Source of the DNA: Myxococcota bacterium
GTDB taxonomy: Bacteria; Myxococcota_A; UBA9160; UBA4427
Length of the DNA: 64,000 bases
Direction: 5' to 3'
Assembly (NCBI GenBank): GCA_041389495.1
Contig: JAWKRT010000001.1
Coordinates: 1,984,001 to 2,048,000, forward strand
Shown in pieces: positions 8,146 through 17,258 of the stretch (its first letter is position 1; each line of letters begins with the position of its first letter). The notes beneath the pieces are model-generated. The model saw nothing but the letters and a program-made list of their open reading frames with translations. It had not been told where the DNA came from and searched no databases. A program made the translations under genes and the position numbers.

Positions 8146-9441
8146 ATGGCGACCGTCGTCGGCGTCGGTGCGCAGTGGGGCGACGAGGGCAAGGGCAAGA
8201 TCATCGACTGGCTCGCCCCGCGCGCCGACCTCGTCGCGCGCTTCCAGGGCGGCAACAACGCCGGCCACACGCTCGTCGTGAACGGCGAGCAGACGGTCCT
8301 GCACGTGGTGCCCTCGGGCATCCTGCACCCGGGCAAGGTGAACCTGATCGGCCCGGGCGTCGTCGTCGACCCGGTCGTGCTGCTCGGCGAGATCGACCGG
8401 CTCACCGAGCGCGGCGTGCTCCAGGACCCGGCGCGCCTGCGCCTCTCGGGCCGTGCGCACGTCATCCTCGAGTGGCACACCGCGCTCGACAAGGCGCGCG
8501 AGGAGCGCGCGAAGGGCAAGGCGATCGGGACGACCGGGCGCGGCATCGGCCCGACCTACGAGGACAAGGTGGCACGGCGCGGCGTGCGCGTCGCCGACCT
8601 CCTCCACCCGTCGTCGCTGCGCGACAAGCTCGCCGACATCGCCGAGCTCAAGAACTTCGAGCTCGAGCGCATCTACGGCTGGCCGCCCGTCGACGTGGGC
8701 CGGCTCTTCGACACGTGCGTCGAGCTCGGCCGGCGGCTCGAGCCGTACGTCGACCACACCGCGCACATCCTCGACGAGGCGCTGCGCGCCGGGAAGAGCG
8801 TGCTCTTCGAGGGCGCGCAGGGCACGTTCCTCGACATCGACCACGGCACGTACCCGTACGTCACCTCGTCGAACTGCGTGGCGGGCGCGGTGTGCGCGGG
8901 CTCGGGCATCGGGCCGACGAAGATCGACCGCGTCCTCGGTATCACGAAGGCCTACACGACGCGCGTCGGCGGCGGCCCGTTCCCGACGGAGCTGACGGAC
9001 GCGACGGGCGACCGGCTGCGCACGGTGGGCGCCGAGTTCGGCGCCACGACGGGCCGCCCGCGCCGCTGCGGCTGGCTCGACGTCGTGATGCTGCGCGAGG
9101 CCGTGATCGTGAACGGCATCACCGACCTCGCGGTGATGAAGATCGACGTGCTCTCGGGCTTCGACGAGGTCGCCGTCGCCACGCAGTACCGCATCGACGG
9201 CAAGCTCGTGCGCCACTTCCCGATGACGCTCGACGAGGTCGAGCGCGCCGAGCCCGTGTACGAGACCTTTCCAGGCTGGACGGAAGACCTCTCGCGCGCG
9301 ACGTCGTTCGCCGAGCTCCCGGACAACGCGCGGCGCTACGTCGAGGCGATCGAGCGCCTCGTCGACGTCCAGGTCTCGTTCCTGTCCGTGGGGCCGGGCC
9401 GCGACGCGACGATCACGCTCGTCGACCCGTTCGGTCGCTAG
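8146..9441 (+). CDS. purA: Adenylosuccinate synthetase
   Basis: A 431-residue adenylosuccinate synthetase, which converts IMP and aspartate to adenylosuccinate with GTP on the way to AMP. The GTP-binding loop GAQWGDEGKGK is at residues 8-18, NNAGHTLVV near 37, TTGRGIGPTYEDK near 128 and the substrate loop TRVGGGPFPTE near 275. Length is standard. There is no gap after the serA stop, so the two genes must be co-transcribed. A purA ribosome site would sit inside the serA tail (GTGGAG). Confidence 0.96.
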   Translation: MATVVGVGAQWGDEGKGKIIDWLAPRADLVARFQGGNNAGHTLVVNGEQTVLHVVPSGILHPGKVNLIGPGVVVDPVVLLGEIDRLTERGVLQDPARLRLSGRAHVILEWHTALDKAREERAKGKAIGTTGRGIGPTYEDKVARRGVRVADLLHPSSLRDKLADIAELKNFELERIYGWPPVDVGRLFDTCVELGRRLEPYVDHTAHILDEALRAGKSVLFEGAQGTFLDIDHGTYPYVTSSNCVAGAVCAGSGIGPTKIDRVLGITKAYTTRVGGGPFPTELTDATGDRLRTVGAEFGATTGRPRRCGWLDVVMLREAVIVNGITDLAVMKIDVLSGFDEVAVATQYRIDGKLVRHFPMTLDEVERAEPVYETFPGWTEDLSRATSFAELPDNARRYVEAIERLVDVQVSFLSVGPGRDATITLVDPFGR

Positions 9442-9539
9442 CGCGCGGCGCGCCGTTCAAGTCGCCGCGCGCGGGCGTCGATCGGAGCCGCGCCGCGGGC
9501 GCGCCCGCGCGGGCGGCGGACACGGACGGAGGGGTTCGA

Positions 9540-10232
9540 GTGGGCGACCGGCTGCGCGTGATGTCCGCGAACCTGTGGTGGGGAAGGGCGGACCCCGACG
9601 CACTGGTCGCGACGCTGCGCCACCTCGAGATCGACGCGATCGGCTGTCAGGAGCTCGGGTTCGAGCAGGCCGAGGCGATCGCCGAGGTGCTGCCGCACGG
9701 CCTGCTCGCCCCGTCCGCCGGCGCGGACGGCACCGGCATCGCGCTGCGCAGCCCGGCTGCGTTCGAGTCGGTCGCCATGCCCTACCGCGACCTGCGCGTC
9801 GCGCGGCTCGCACCCGCCGACTGGCCGGGCCTTCCCGGGCCGCTCGAGCTCGCCTCCGTCCACGTCGCCGCACCGCACATCCGCCCCTACGGCGTCGGCC
9901 CGCTGCGGCGCCGCGCGCAGATGCGCGCTCTCGAGCGCTACCTGCGCGAGCGGCCCGCCGAGCGGCGCGTGCTCGTCGGCGACTTCAACGCGACGCCCGT
10001 GTGGCCCGTGTACCGGCGGATGGCGTCCCACCTGACGGACGCCGCGGTTGCGGTCGCCCAGACCGAGGGCCGCGCGCCGCGCCCGACCTGGGGGCCGTGG
10101 GCGGGCTCGCCGAGGCTGCTGCGCATCGACCACGCCTTCGTCGGCGGGCTCGCGCCGGTCGCGTTCCGCACGGTTCCCATCCCCGGATCCGACCACGACG
10201 CCATCGTCATCGAGCTCTCCCTTTCTCTTTGA
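9540..10232 (+). CDS. Endonuclease/exonuclease/phosphatase family protein
   Basis: A 230-residue cytoplasmic protein of the EEP (DNase I-like) fold. The family landmarks are MSANLWWGR at the N-terminus, IGCQELG with the metal-binding glutamate, VGDFNATP in the middle and GSDHDAIVIEL with the catalytic Asp-His at the end. The start is GTG at 9540, because GGAGGGG lies five bases upstream; the ATG at 9561 is an alternative. It follows purA by about 100 bases. The substrate (DNA, phosphoinositide or other phosphodiester) cannot be told from the sequence. Confidence 0.85.
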   Translation: MGDRLRVMSANLWWGRADPDALVATLRHLEIDAIGCQELGFEQAEAIAEVLPHGLLAPSAGADGTGIALRSPAAFESVAMPYRDLRVARLAPADWPGLPGPLELASVHVAAPHIRPYGVGPLRRRAQMRALERYLRERPAERRVLVGDFNATPVWPVYRRMASHLTDAAVAVAQTEGRAPRPTWGPWAGSPRLLRIDHAFVGGLAPVAFRTVPIPGSDHDAIVIELSLSL

Positions 10233-10331
10233 TCCTCGACCTTCGAGTGCCTGGCGGCCTGCGAGCGGGGGCACGGTAGGCGAAAACAAGGCGAATGCAA
10301 CCGGGCACGGGGCGCCGGGGCACGCGGTCGC

Positions 10332-10360
10332 CTGACTGCCGCGCGTGTGCGGGATAGACT
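10332..10360 (+). promoter_or_regulatory. Candidate promoter for the CotH-like operon
   Basis: CTGACT at 10332-10337 and TAGACT at 10355-10360 are separated by 17 bases and lie about 90 bases before the CotH-like start. The boxes resemble a sigma-70 promoter with a TAG-type -10 element. Confidence 0.4.
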
Positions 10361-10447
10361 GCGCGCCTCCTCGAATCGGCCCCTGCCTCCCCCAACGGAC
10401 GGGGCCCACGCGGCGGCAGCCGCAAGGACGAGAGCGCTCCCGAGCCC

Positions 10448-12748
10448 ATGTCCCGAAGCCCGTCTCGCACCGCGCGCATGCGCGCGGCCGCCGTCGCGCT
10501 CGCGCTCGCGCCGTTCGCGCTCGCCCTCGGCTGGCGGGCCGTGGTGGCGCCGAGCATCGCCGTCGCGCAGGCGCCGGTCGCGGCGCCGGCGGCCCCGGCC
10601 GCCGCCGCGCTCTCGCCGCTCGGCCCGGCGCCCCTCCTCGAGCTCGAGCTCGCGAAGGAGGACGTCGACGCCCTGCAGCGCGAGCTCGCGCGGCGCAGCA
10701 CGGCGGGTGCGGCGGCCGCGGCCGCGCCGGACGAGGCGAAGCGCGTGCGCGCGTCCGGCCGCGCGACCGCGCTCGGGCACACGGTCGACGTGCGCGTCGA
10801 GATGCTCGACGACTGGAGCGAGCGTCTCGAGGGCAGCCACTGGCCGCTGCGCGTCGACGTGCGCGGCGACGAGTACCTGTTCGGCGTCGATCGCTTCTCG
10901 CTGCGCGCGCCCGCGATCAACGGCTACCAGGCCGAGATCCTGATGGCCGAGCACCTGCGCCGCGAGGGCATCGTCGCGCCGCGCGTCTTCTTCGTGCGCG
11001 TCGCGCTGAACGGCGAGAGCCTGGGGCTCATGAAGCTGCAGGAGCAGCTCGGCAAGAAGATGATCGAGGCGCAGGAGCGCCGCGAAGGCGCCATCCTGCG
11101 CTTCGAGGACGGCGGCGACGACGCCTCCGACGCACCCGGGCTCGCGCGCCTGCCCGACGACTTCCTCGCGCGCTCGCTCGTGCTCGAGCCGGGGAGCGGC
11201 AAGTCGTCGAAGACGCGCGACCAGCAGCGCGCGCTCGCGGTGGGGCTCCTCGACGGCTTCCTCGCCGGCGCGCTCGACGCGCGCGAGGTGTTCGACGTCG
11301 ACCTCGCCGCGCGCTTCCTCGCGGTCTGCGAGCTGTGGCGCGCCGTCGACACCGTGCGCTGGCCGAACCTGCGCTTCTACCTGAACCCCGTCACGATGCG
11401 GCTCGAGCCCGTCGCGAACGCAGTGAGCCCGCCCGCGCTCTTCCTCGAGGACGGGCTCGTCGCGACGTCCGAGGCGTGGCCGCGCGCGCTGCTGCGCGAC
11501 GACGAGCTGCGCGCCGCGTTCGAGGCGCACCTGCATCGCATCGCCGGCGAGGCGCGCAGCGGCGCGCTCGCCGGCTGGCTGCGCGCCGAGGAGGGGCCGC
11601 TCGTGCGCGCGCTCCGCGCGGATCGCGCCGAGGCCGCGCCGCTCGCGCTCGAGCCGATCGCGACGCGCGCGCGCGCGCTCGTGCAGGCGCGCGTCGAGCG
11701 GCCGGCGGCCGAGGCGATGGAGGTCGGGGCGCAGGTGGCGGCCGCGGTCGGGCGCCCGCCGGTGCGCAGCCCCGTCCCGCGCGCGACGCGCGCCGAGGCG
11801 CTCGCCGCCCATCCCTTCCTCGCCTGGAACGAGGCCGCGCAGGCGTTCGATGTCGCGCCCGGCGCGCACGACGTGAAGGACGCGCTCGTGCTGCCCGACG
11901 GCGCCGGCCTGCGCGCGGGGCCGGGCACGACGCTGCGCTTCGAGGAGCGCGGGCTGCTCGTCGCGCGCGGCCCGCTCGAGCTGCGCGGGAGCGCCGAGGC
12001 GCCGGTCGTGCTCGAGGGCCGCATCCGCAGGGACGGCACGGCCGGGACGTGGCAGGGCGTCGTCGCGCTCGCATCGCCGCGCCCGCACGAGCTCGAGCAC
12101 GTCGTCGTGCGCAACACGAAGGGCATCGACCGCGCGGGCTGGGTGCTGACGGGCGGGTTCACGGTGCGGGCCGCCGAGCTGCGCGCCGCGCACGTGCGCG
12201 TGATCGGGACCGTCGCCGAGGACGCGATCAACCTGATCCGCACGCGCTTCGCGCTCGACGACGTCGAGGTGATCGATACGCGCTCGGACGCGCTCGACTG
12301 CGACTTCGCCTCGGGCTCGATCGCCGGCGGGCGCTTCGCGGGCATCGGGGGCGACGCGATCGACGTGAGCGGCGCCGAGATCAGCGTCGAGGGCACGGGC
12401 ATCGCGAACGTGCGCGACAAGGCGATCTCCGTCGGCGAGCGCAGCAAGCTCGTCGCGCGCGACGTCGCGATCGACTCGGTCGGCACCGCGGTCGCGAGCA
12501 AGGACGGCTCGATCGCGCTGATCGAGGACTCGCGCGTCTCGCGCGTCACGCACGTCGCGCTCATGGCCTACACGAAGAAGGCGGAGTACGGCGGCGCGCA
12601 GCTCGAGGCGCGCGGCGTCGCGATGGAGAAGATCGGGCGCCCCGCGGTGGCGCAGCTCGGCAGCCGCGTCGTGATCGACGGCGACGTGCAGGCGGCCGAG
12701 GACGTCGACGTCGAGAAGCTCTACAAGCACGGATACATGCGGAAGTGA
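10448..12748 (+). CDS. CotH-like protein fused to a right-handed beta-helix domain, exported
   Basis: A 766-residue protein. An N-terminal hydrophobic segment after several arginines (about residues 12-40) acts as a signal peptide or anchor. Residues 60-400 resemble the CotH kinase-like family: VDRFSLRAP near 147, APRVFFVRVALNGESLGLMKL near 177 and a long helical region after it. Residues 480-760 read as short beta rungs (repeated VxGT, ISVEGTGIANV and DNG-like turns), as in right-handed parallel beta-helices. CotH itself is an atypical secreted protein kinase; whether this copy is active is unknown. The stop overlaps the next gene as GTGA, so both products should be made together. Confidence 0.72.
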   Translation: MSRSPSRTARMRAAAVALALAPFALALGWRAVVAPSIAVAQAPVAAPAAPAAAALSPLGPAPLLELELAKEDVDALQRELARRSTAGAAAAAAPDEAKRVRASGRATALGHTVDVRVEMLDDWSERLEGSHWPLRVDVRGDEYLFGVDRFSLRAPAINGYQAEILMAEHLRREGIVAPRVFFVRVALNGESLGLMKLQEQLGKKMIEAQERREGAILRFEDGGDDASDAPGLARLPDDFLARSLVLEPGSGKSSKTRDQQRALAVGLLDGFLAGALDAREVFDVDLAARFLAVCELWRAVDTVRWPNLRFYLNPVTMRLEPVANAVSPPALFLEDGLVATSEAWPRALLRDDELRAAFEAHLHRIAGEARSGALAGWLRAEEGPLVRALRADRAEAAPLALEPIATRARALVQARVERPAAEAMEVGAQVAAAVGRPPVRSPVPRATRAEALAAHPFLAWNEAAQAFDVAPGAHDVKDALVLPDGAGLRAGPGTTLRFEERGLLVARGPLELRGSAEAPVVLEGRIRRDGTAGTWQGVVALASPRPHELEHVVVRNTKGIDRAGWVLTGGFTVRAAELRAAHVRVIGTVAEDAINLIRTRFALDDVEVIDTRSDALDCDFASGSIAGGRFAGIGGDAIDVSGAEISVEGTGIANVRDKAISVGERSKLVARDVAIDSVGTAVASKDGSIALIEDSRVSRVTHVALMAYTKKAEYGGAQLEARGVAMEKIGRPAVAQLGSRVVIDGDVQAAEDVDVEKLYKHGYMRK

Positions 12749-15700
12749 CGGGCGTCGGGAGCGGCGTCCGGGTCGGCGCGGCGCTCGCCGCGTGCGCGGG
12801 GCTCGCGCTCGCCCTGGCGGCGTTCGGCGCGATGGCGCCGCGCGCCGCGGCGGCCGCCGCGGCCGATCCGGCGGGCGCGTCGCCGCCGCACGCGCTCGCC
12901 GCGACGAGCGCGATCCCGTACGGCCCGCCGTTCCGCGCCGAGCTCGACGCGCTCTTCTTCGACCCCGAGACCGGCGCGCCCGACCCGGCGAAGCTCGCGA
13001 CCTGGCGCGAGACGCTCGAGCGCAAGCTGCGCTTCGCGCTCGTGCACGTCGCGCGCTACGAGGAGCTCGACGGCGGTCGCAGCGCGAAGTCCGCGCGCAA
13101 GCGCGCCGCGTCGCGCGACACGGCCGTCGCGCTGCGCCACGCGCGCGCGCTCCTCGATGCGCTCGCGCGCGAGCCCGACCGGCCGCGCCAGTACGCGCTC
13201 GCCGCCGAGCTCTACATGGTCGACTACGCGACGCGCTCGTACGCCGAGTCGCTCGGCAGCATCGAGATCCCGATCCATCTCTGGAACATCGCGTTCGACT
13301 GGAGCCTGCCGACGGGGCAGCGTGCGCGCGAGGCCGCGAGCGAGGCCGGCAACCTCGTCGACCCGGCGACCGGCCGCTTCTACACGCCGGAGGGCCTCGC
13401 GCGGCTCGTGCGCGAGGGCGTCGACCTCTCGACGCTCGACCCGCCCGCGGAGTCGCCGTTCTGGCGCGCGCTCGATCCGGCCGGCCTCGACATCGTCGAC
13501 CACTACCTCGGCGGCGGCCCGCCCGTGCTGCACGGCGAGCGCGCCGTCTTCCCCGGCGACGGCGCGACGTTCGACTTCGACGGCATGCACCTCACGCAGA
13601 GCAAGCCGAAGATCGACGTCACGTGGAAGGACGCCGCGTGCCGCGCGCGCCCGGCGAAGGAGCAGGGCGACTGCGCGCGCGACTACAAGCTCAAGTTCGG
13701 CATGGAGACGCACGCCGACCCGGTCGCGAACGCGCTGCTCGCCGGGCTCGGCTACAACGCCGACCTCGCCGAGCACCTGCGCCACGTGCGCGTCGACCTC
13801 GGCGACTTCCCGTTCGAGGAGCTCGACAAGGAGTGGACGGCCTACTTCGACCTCCAGCGCCTGCACACGTTCATCCCGCTGCGCTCGGTGCTGCTCCCCG
13901 GCGCGGCCGGGCACGGCCGCGACGAGCGCGGCGAGTACGTCGTGTTCCAGGCCGCCGTCGCCGAGTACAAGCCGAAGGACATCGACCGCATCGGCATGTG
14001 GCCGTTCAGCGAGGGCATGGCGTCGACGGCGCGCGAGGCGCGCGGGCTCGGGCTCTTCAACGTCTGGATCGCGAACGCGGACATGAAGGACGAGGAGAAC
14101 AACAAGCTCTCGCTGCGCACCGACGAGAGCGGCGCGACGCACACGTACCTGACGCAGCAGGACATCGGGCACGCGTTCGGCATCGTGCTGCCCGAGCGGC
14201 CCGAGGTGTTTCCCTGGGAGGCCATCGAGTCGAGCTGGTGGTCGCGCCTCTTCGGCTTCGTGCGCGGTCGCACCGAGCTCAACTACATGAACCTCCAGCA
14301 GGCCGGTCTCGAGTGGATGACGACGTGGGCGGACGCGAAGTGGATGGCGCGCCGCATCGCGCGCCTCTCGCGCGCGCAGATCGAGGCGGCCGTCGCGCTC
14401 GGGCGCTACCCGGGCGGCATCGGCGACCTCTACGTCGAGAAGCTCGTGAGCCGCCGCAACCAGTTCGTGCGCGTGTTCGGCCTCGAGGACGAGTTCCCGA
14501 TGCTCCCCGTCGACCGCCACCTCACGACCGGGGACGGCAGCGTCGTCGACGGGCACGTCGTGCAGGGCCGCTTCCCCGACGAGACGCCGAACGACTACCT
14601 CCACCACCACCGCGACGTGTTCGTGCCCGTCTTCCAGTACCTCGGCGACGCGGCGAAGCGCGCACTGCAGGCGGGCGTCGCCGCGGTCGACGAGATCGAC
14701 CCGGGGACGTTCGAGATCCGCGACGAGTGGCGCATCGCGCCCGAGCTCGTGCTGAAGGTCGCGCGGCGCGTGATGGCGAACCCCGCGCCCGAGGGCCGCT
14801 TCGACCAGTACCTCGTGCAGGACACGCTGCGGCTCGGCTTCCGCGCGGGCGCCGGGCACACGGGCTTCGCCGAGGGCGGCTTCGAGCGCACCGTCTCGAT
14901 CGCGTTTCCCGTGCCCTCGCGGCGCGAGGGGATCGACGCGCCGCCGTGCCTGCTGCCGTTGCTCGTCTGGCGCGACGCCGCGCGCGGCGCGCTGCCCGAG
15001 CACTACGTGCTCGTGCGCGAGCACGCCTGGCGCGTCGGCGCGCGCGTGCGCAGCGCCGACGACATCGAGCTCACGGGCGGTGGCGACGCCGCGCACGCGT
15101 GGGTCGCGCGCGAGCGCACCGTCGTCGATGCGCGCGACGCGGCGCCGATCGTGTACCGCGAGAGCCCGCGCACGTGGGAGACGAGCGCGCGCGCCTTCGC
15201 GCGGCTCGGCGTGCTCGACATCCCGTTCGCGAAGCTCGACCGGCGCGCGGGCGGCGTCGAGGGCCGCGCCTGGCGGCTCGACCCCGCGAAGCTCGCGACG
15301 CCCTCCGCGCGCGATGCGCGCGCGAGCGTCCTCGACCGCATCGTGCGCGCGAACGACCTCGCCGAGATCGAGCGCATCGCCGCCGGCCCACCGGCCCGCC
15401 TCGGCGCGCGCGCGAGCACGCGCCGCGGCTGGCTCGGCTTCCTCGTCGCGAGCGTCGACGCGCAGGCGCGCGCGGCCGACGTCGCCGTCGACGGGCCCCG
15501 CGGCCCGCGCGCGCAGTGGTCGCACGAGCGCCGGCGCGCGACGAGCTGGGCCTTCCTCGACAACGGCGAGGAGCGCGTCCTCGAGGTGCGCGCGTCGGCC
15601 GAGCGCGCGCCCGCCGACGGCGACGGGGACGCGCGCGGCGCGGCCCGCCGGGGCGAGGGCGGCGCGCTGCGCGCGCCGCACGTCGCGCTCGAGTGGCGCA

Positions 15701-16461
15701 TCGACGACCTGCTCGCGCACAGCGACGAGCTCGACGCCGCCTACGGATTCCTGCGCGCGCTCGCTCCCGGCCGCGACTTCGTCGCGCCCGGCTTCCGCGC
15801 CGAGGACTGGGAGGTGTCGGGCGAGCGCGACGGCATCTGGGGCCGCATGAAGGCGACGGCCGACCTCCACCTCGACGCGCGCGCGCTCGACGCGCTCTGC
15901 ACCGCGGACGCCGACGCCGCGTTCGCCTCGCTCGGCCGCGCGCTCGGCGCCGACGCGCGCGCCGTCCGCCACGCGCGCGCGCGCCTCCACGACGCCGACC
16001 CGAAGCGCCGCATGGTCGCGCGGCGCGCGCACGTCTCGGGCGAGCGCGAGCGCATCCGCGCGCTCGACGCCGCACTCCGCGCGCTCGCCCGCGGCTGCGC
16101 GTCCCGCGACGACACCGCGCGCGTCCGCCGCATCGCCGACGTGCTCTTCCGCGCCACGCGCACCCACGACGGCACGTTCGACCCCGTGGTCGTCGTCGCC
16201 CTCCTCGACGCCGCCGGCTTCGACGCGCTCGCCGCGAGCGGCGACGCGCTCCTCGAGGCGCGCTTCCACAAGGCCTTCGAAGACGAGCACAACCTGCCCG
16301 AGCGCCGCGACCTCGTCGGCCGCATCGGCGACGCCGCGCTCCGCACCCGCCCGACCGACTACCGCCTCTTCCCCCGCGACGCCGAAGAGCAGTGGAAGCA
16401 GCTCGACTGGGCGCGCGACGCCCTCGCACCACCGCCCGCCGCGAGCGCCGCCCGCGACTAG
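12745..16461 (+). CDS. Large exported protein with atypical-kinase-like motifs
   Basis: A 1238-residue protein of unknown family. The GTG start overlaps the CotH-like stop and is followed by a signal-like hydrophobic segment (about residues 9-35). Residues 313-480 carry a motif set in the order expected for atypical kinases: KLKFGMETHADP (K317, E321) as a possible ATP-lysine and helix-C glutamate, ANADMKDEENNK (D446, K448, N452/N453) like a catalytic loop, and QQDIGHAFG (D473-I-G475) like a DFG metal site. The C-terminal half (about 700-1238) shows no family I recognise. The function is not established; the neighbour being CotH-like supports a role in extracytoplasmic phosphorylation. Confidence 0.6.
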   Translation: MTGVGSGVRVGAALAACAGLALALAAFGAMAPRAAAAAAADPAGASPPHALAATSAIPYGPPFRAELDALFFDPETGAPDPAKLATWRETLERKLRFALVHVARYEELDGGRSAKSARKRAASRDTAVALRHARALLDALAREPDRPRQYALAAELYMVDYATRSYAESLGSIEIPIHLWNIAFDWSLPTGQRAREAASEAGNLVDPATGRFYTPEGLARLVREGVDLSTLDPPAESPFWRALDPAGLDIVDHYLGGGPPVLHGERAVFPGDGATFDFDGMHLTQSKPKIDVTWKDAACRARPAKEQGDCARDYKLKFGMETHADPVANALLAGLGYNADLAEHLRHVRVDLGDFPFEELDKEWTAYFDLQRLHTFIPLRSVLLPGAAGHGRDERGEYVVFQAAVAEYKPKDIDRIGMWPFSEGMASTAREARGLGLFNVWIANADMKDEENNKLSLRTDESGATHTYLTQQDIGHAFGIVLPERPEVFPWEAIESSWWSRLFGFVRGRTELNYMNLQQAGLEWMTTWADAKWMARRIARLSRAQIEAAVALGRYPGGIGDLYVEKLVSRRNQFVRVFGLEDEFPMLPVDRHLTTGDGSVVDGHVVQGRFPDETPNDYLHHHRDVFVPVFQYLGDAAKRALQAGVAAVDEIDPGTFEIRDEWRIAPELVLKVARRVMANPAPEGRFDQYLVQDTLRLGFRAGAGHTGFAEGGFERTVSIAFPVPSRREGIDAPPCLLPLLVWRDAARGALPEHYVLVREHAWRVGARVRSADDIELTGGGDAAHAWVARERTVVDARDAAPIVYRESPRTWETSARAFARLGVLDIPFAKLDRRAGGVEGRAWRLDPAKLATPSARDARASVLDRIVRANDLAEIERIAAGPPARLGARASTRRGWLGFLVASVDAQARAADVAVDGPRGPRAQWSHERRRATSWAFLDNGEERVLEVRASAERAPADGDGDARGAARRGEGGALRAPHVALEWRIDDLLAHSDELDAAYGFLRALAPGRDFVAPGFRAEDWEVSGERDGIWGRMKATADLHLDARALDALCTADADAAFASLGRALGADARAVRHARARLHDADPKRRMVARRAHVSGERERIRALDAALRALARGCASRDDTARVRRIADVLFRATRTHDGTFDPVVVVALLDAAGFDALAASGDALLEARFHKAFEDEHNLPERRDLVGRIGDAALRTRPTDYRLFPRDAEEQWKQLDWARDALAPPPAASAARD

Positions 16462-16535
16462 CGCGCGCCGCACACGCGACCGCAAGGCCCGCGCGCGCGG
16501 TGGACACCGACAGGGCCCGGTGGTACCTGACTCGC

Positions 16536-16611
16536 GGGCCCATAGCTCAGCTGGTAGAGCAGTGGACTTTTAATCCATCGGTCCGGGGTTCGACTCCCCG
16601 TGGGCCCACCA
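16536..16611 (+). tRNA. tRNA-Lys (UUU anticodon)
   Basis: A 76-base tRNA. The acceptor stem GGGCCCA (16536-16542) pairs with TGGGCCC (16601-16607), followed by A and an encoded CCA (16609-16611). The D-arm AGCTCAGCTGGTAGAGC, the anticodon loop CTTTTAA with TTT and the T-arm with GGTTCGACTCC are all intact. It reads AAA/AAG lysine codons. Its 3' end borders a lower-G+C stretch with an integrase remnant pointing into it, the usual arrangement at a tRNA integration site. Confidence 0.97.
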
Positions 16612-17258
16612 TCGAAGAGAGCGGGATTCCTCGCCTTTCCAGGTTGTGGCTCCCCACGTGGCCGATGGCCGAGCGGGCAGCGGGCCGTTTCGGGCCGTCG
16701 CCGGCCGAGATGTCGGCCGCGCAGTCGACGGGCTCGTTCGGAACGAAGTGCGCGTACACGTCGAGCAAGACCTTCGCTGACTTCCATCCGCCCGTTCGCT
16801 GCATCCATAGGATGTTCGTGCCGCGCGCTATGTGAAGCGACGCGAAGATGCACCTCCGGGAGTGTGCCCGCATAGTTGGTTCGTAGGCCCTACGTCGGAT
16901 ACATCCGCGCAAGAGCGGCTCGCGGCCTAGGCGGTAGCAGCTCACGAACGGAACAGACGACGGAAGAGCCCAAGACCGAGCAAACTCTCGCTCCGAGACG
17001 AGCGGACTTGTGGTTGGGGTCACCGGAATCCAGAACTGCCTAGCGACGAGACGTGAGCGCCGGTCGATTCCCTAGCGGCTGTCGAAGTCGATGCTCTCGC
17101 GCTTAGCAGACTCGGCGAGCTGGCGTCAGAATCCAAACTCCCGCTCCACGTCGATTCTCTGCCACATGTGTCGCCTCCCGACCACTTCCCGACCGAGGGC
17201 TACTGCACCGAGCGGATAGTCGCCGGACGCGGTGGCACAGGGGTGGGGCGATCACGAC
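16612..17258. other. Left flank of the tRNA-Lys island
   Basis: These 647 bases carry an integrase remnant on the minus strand (16651-16873). The remaining part, about 16874-17258, has no credible gene on either strand. Base composition drops compared with the genes before the tRNA. No clear promoter for the PEP-CTERM gene was found. Confidence 0.6.
16651..16873 (-). pseudogene. Tyrosine recombinase (phage/island integrase), C-terminal remnant
   Basis: The minus strand encodes a fragment that matches the end of phage-type tyrosine recombinases: FASLHIARGTNILWMQRTGG then WKSAKVLLDVYAHFVP, with the nucleophile tyrosine codon at 16756-16754. The box that normally reads LRHTFASL is here RRCIFASL, so the conserved His is lost. 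Nothing recognisable as the catalytic core or N-terminal domain lies upstream. The reading frame then runs into the tRNA-Lys gene in antisense, which is normal for an integrase that used the tRNA 3' end as its attachment site. It is clearly a truncated, inactive relic. Confidence 0.75.
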
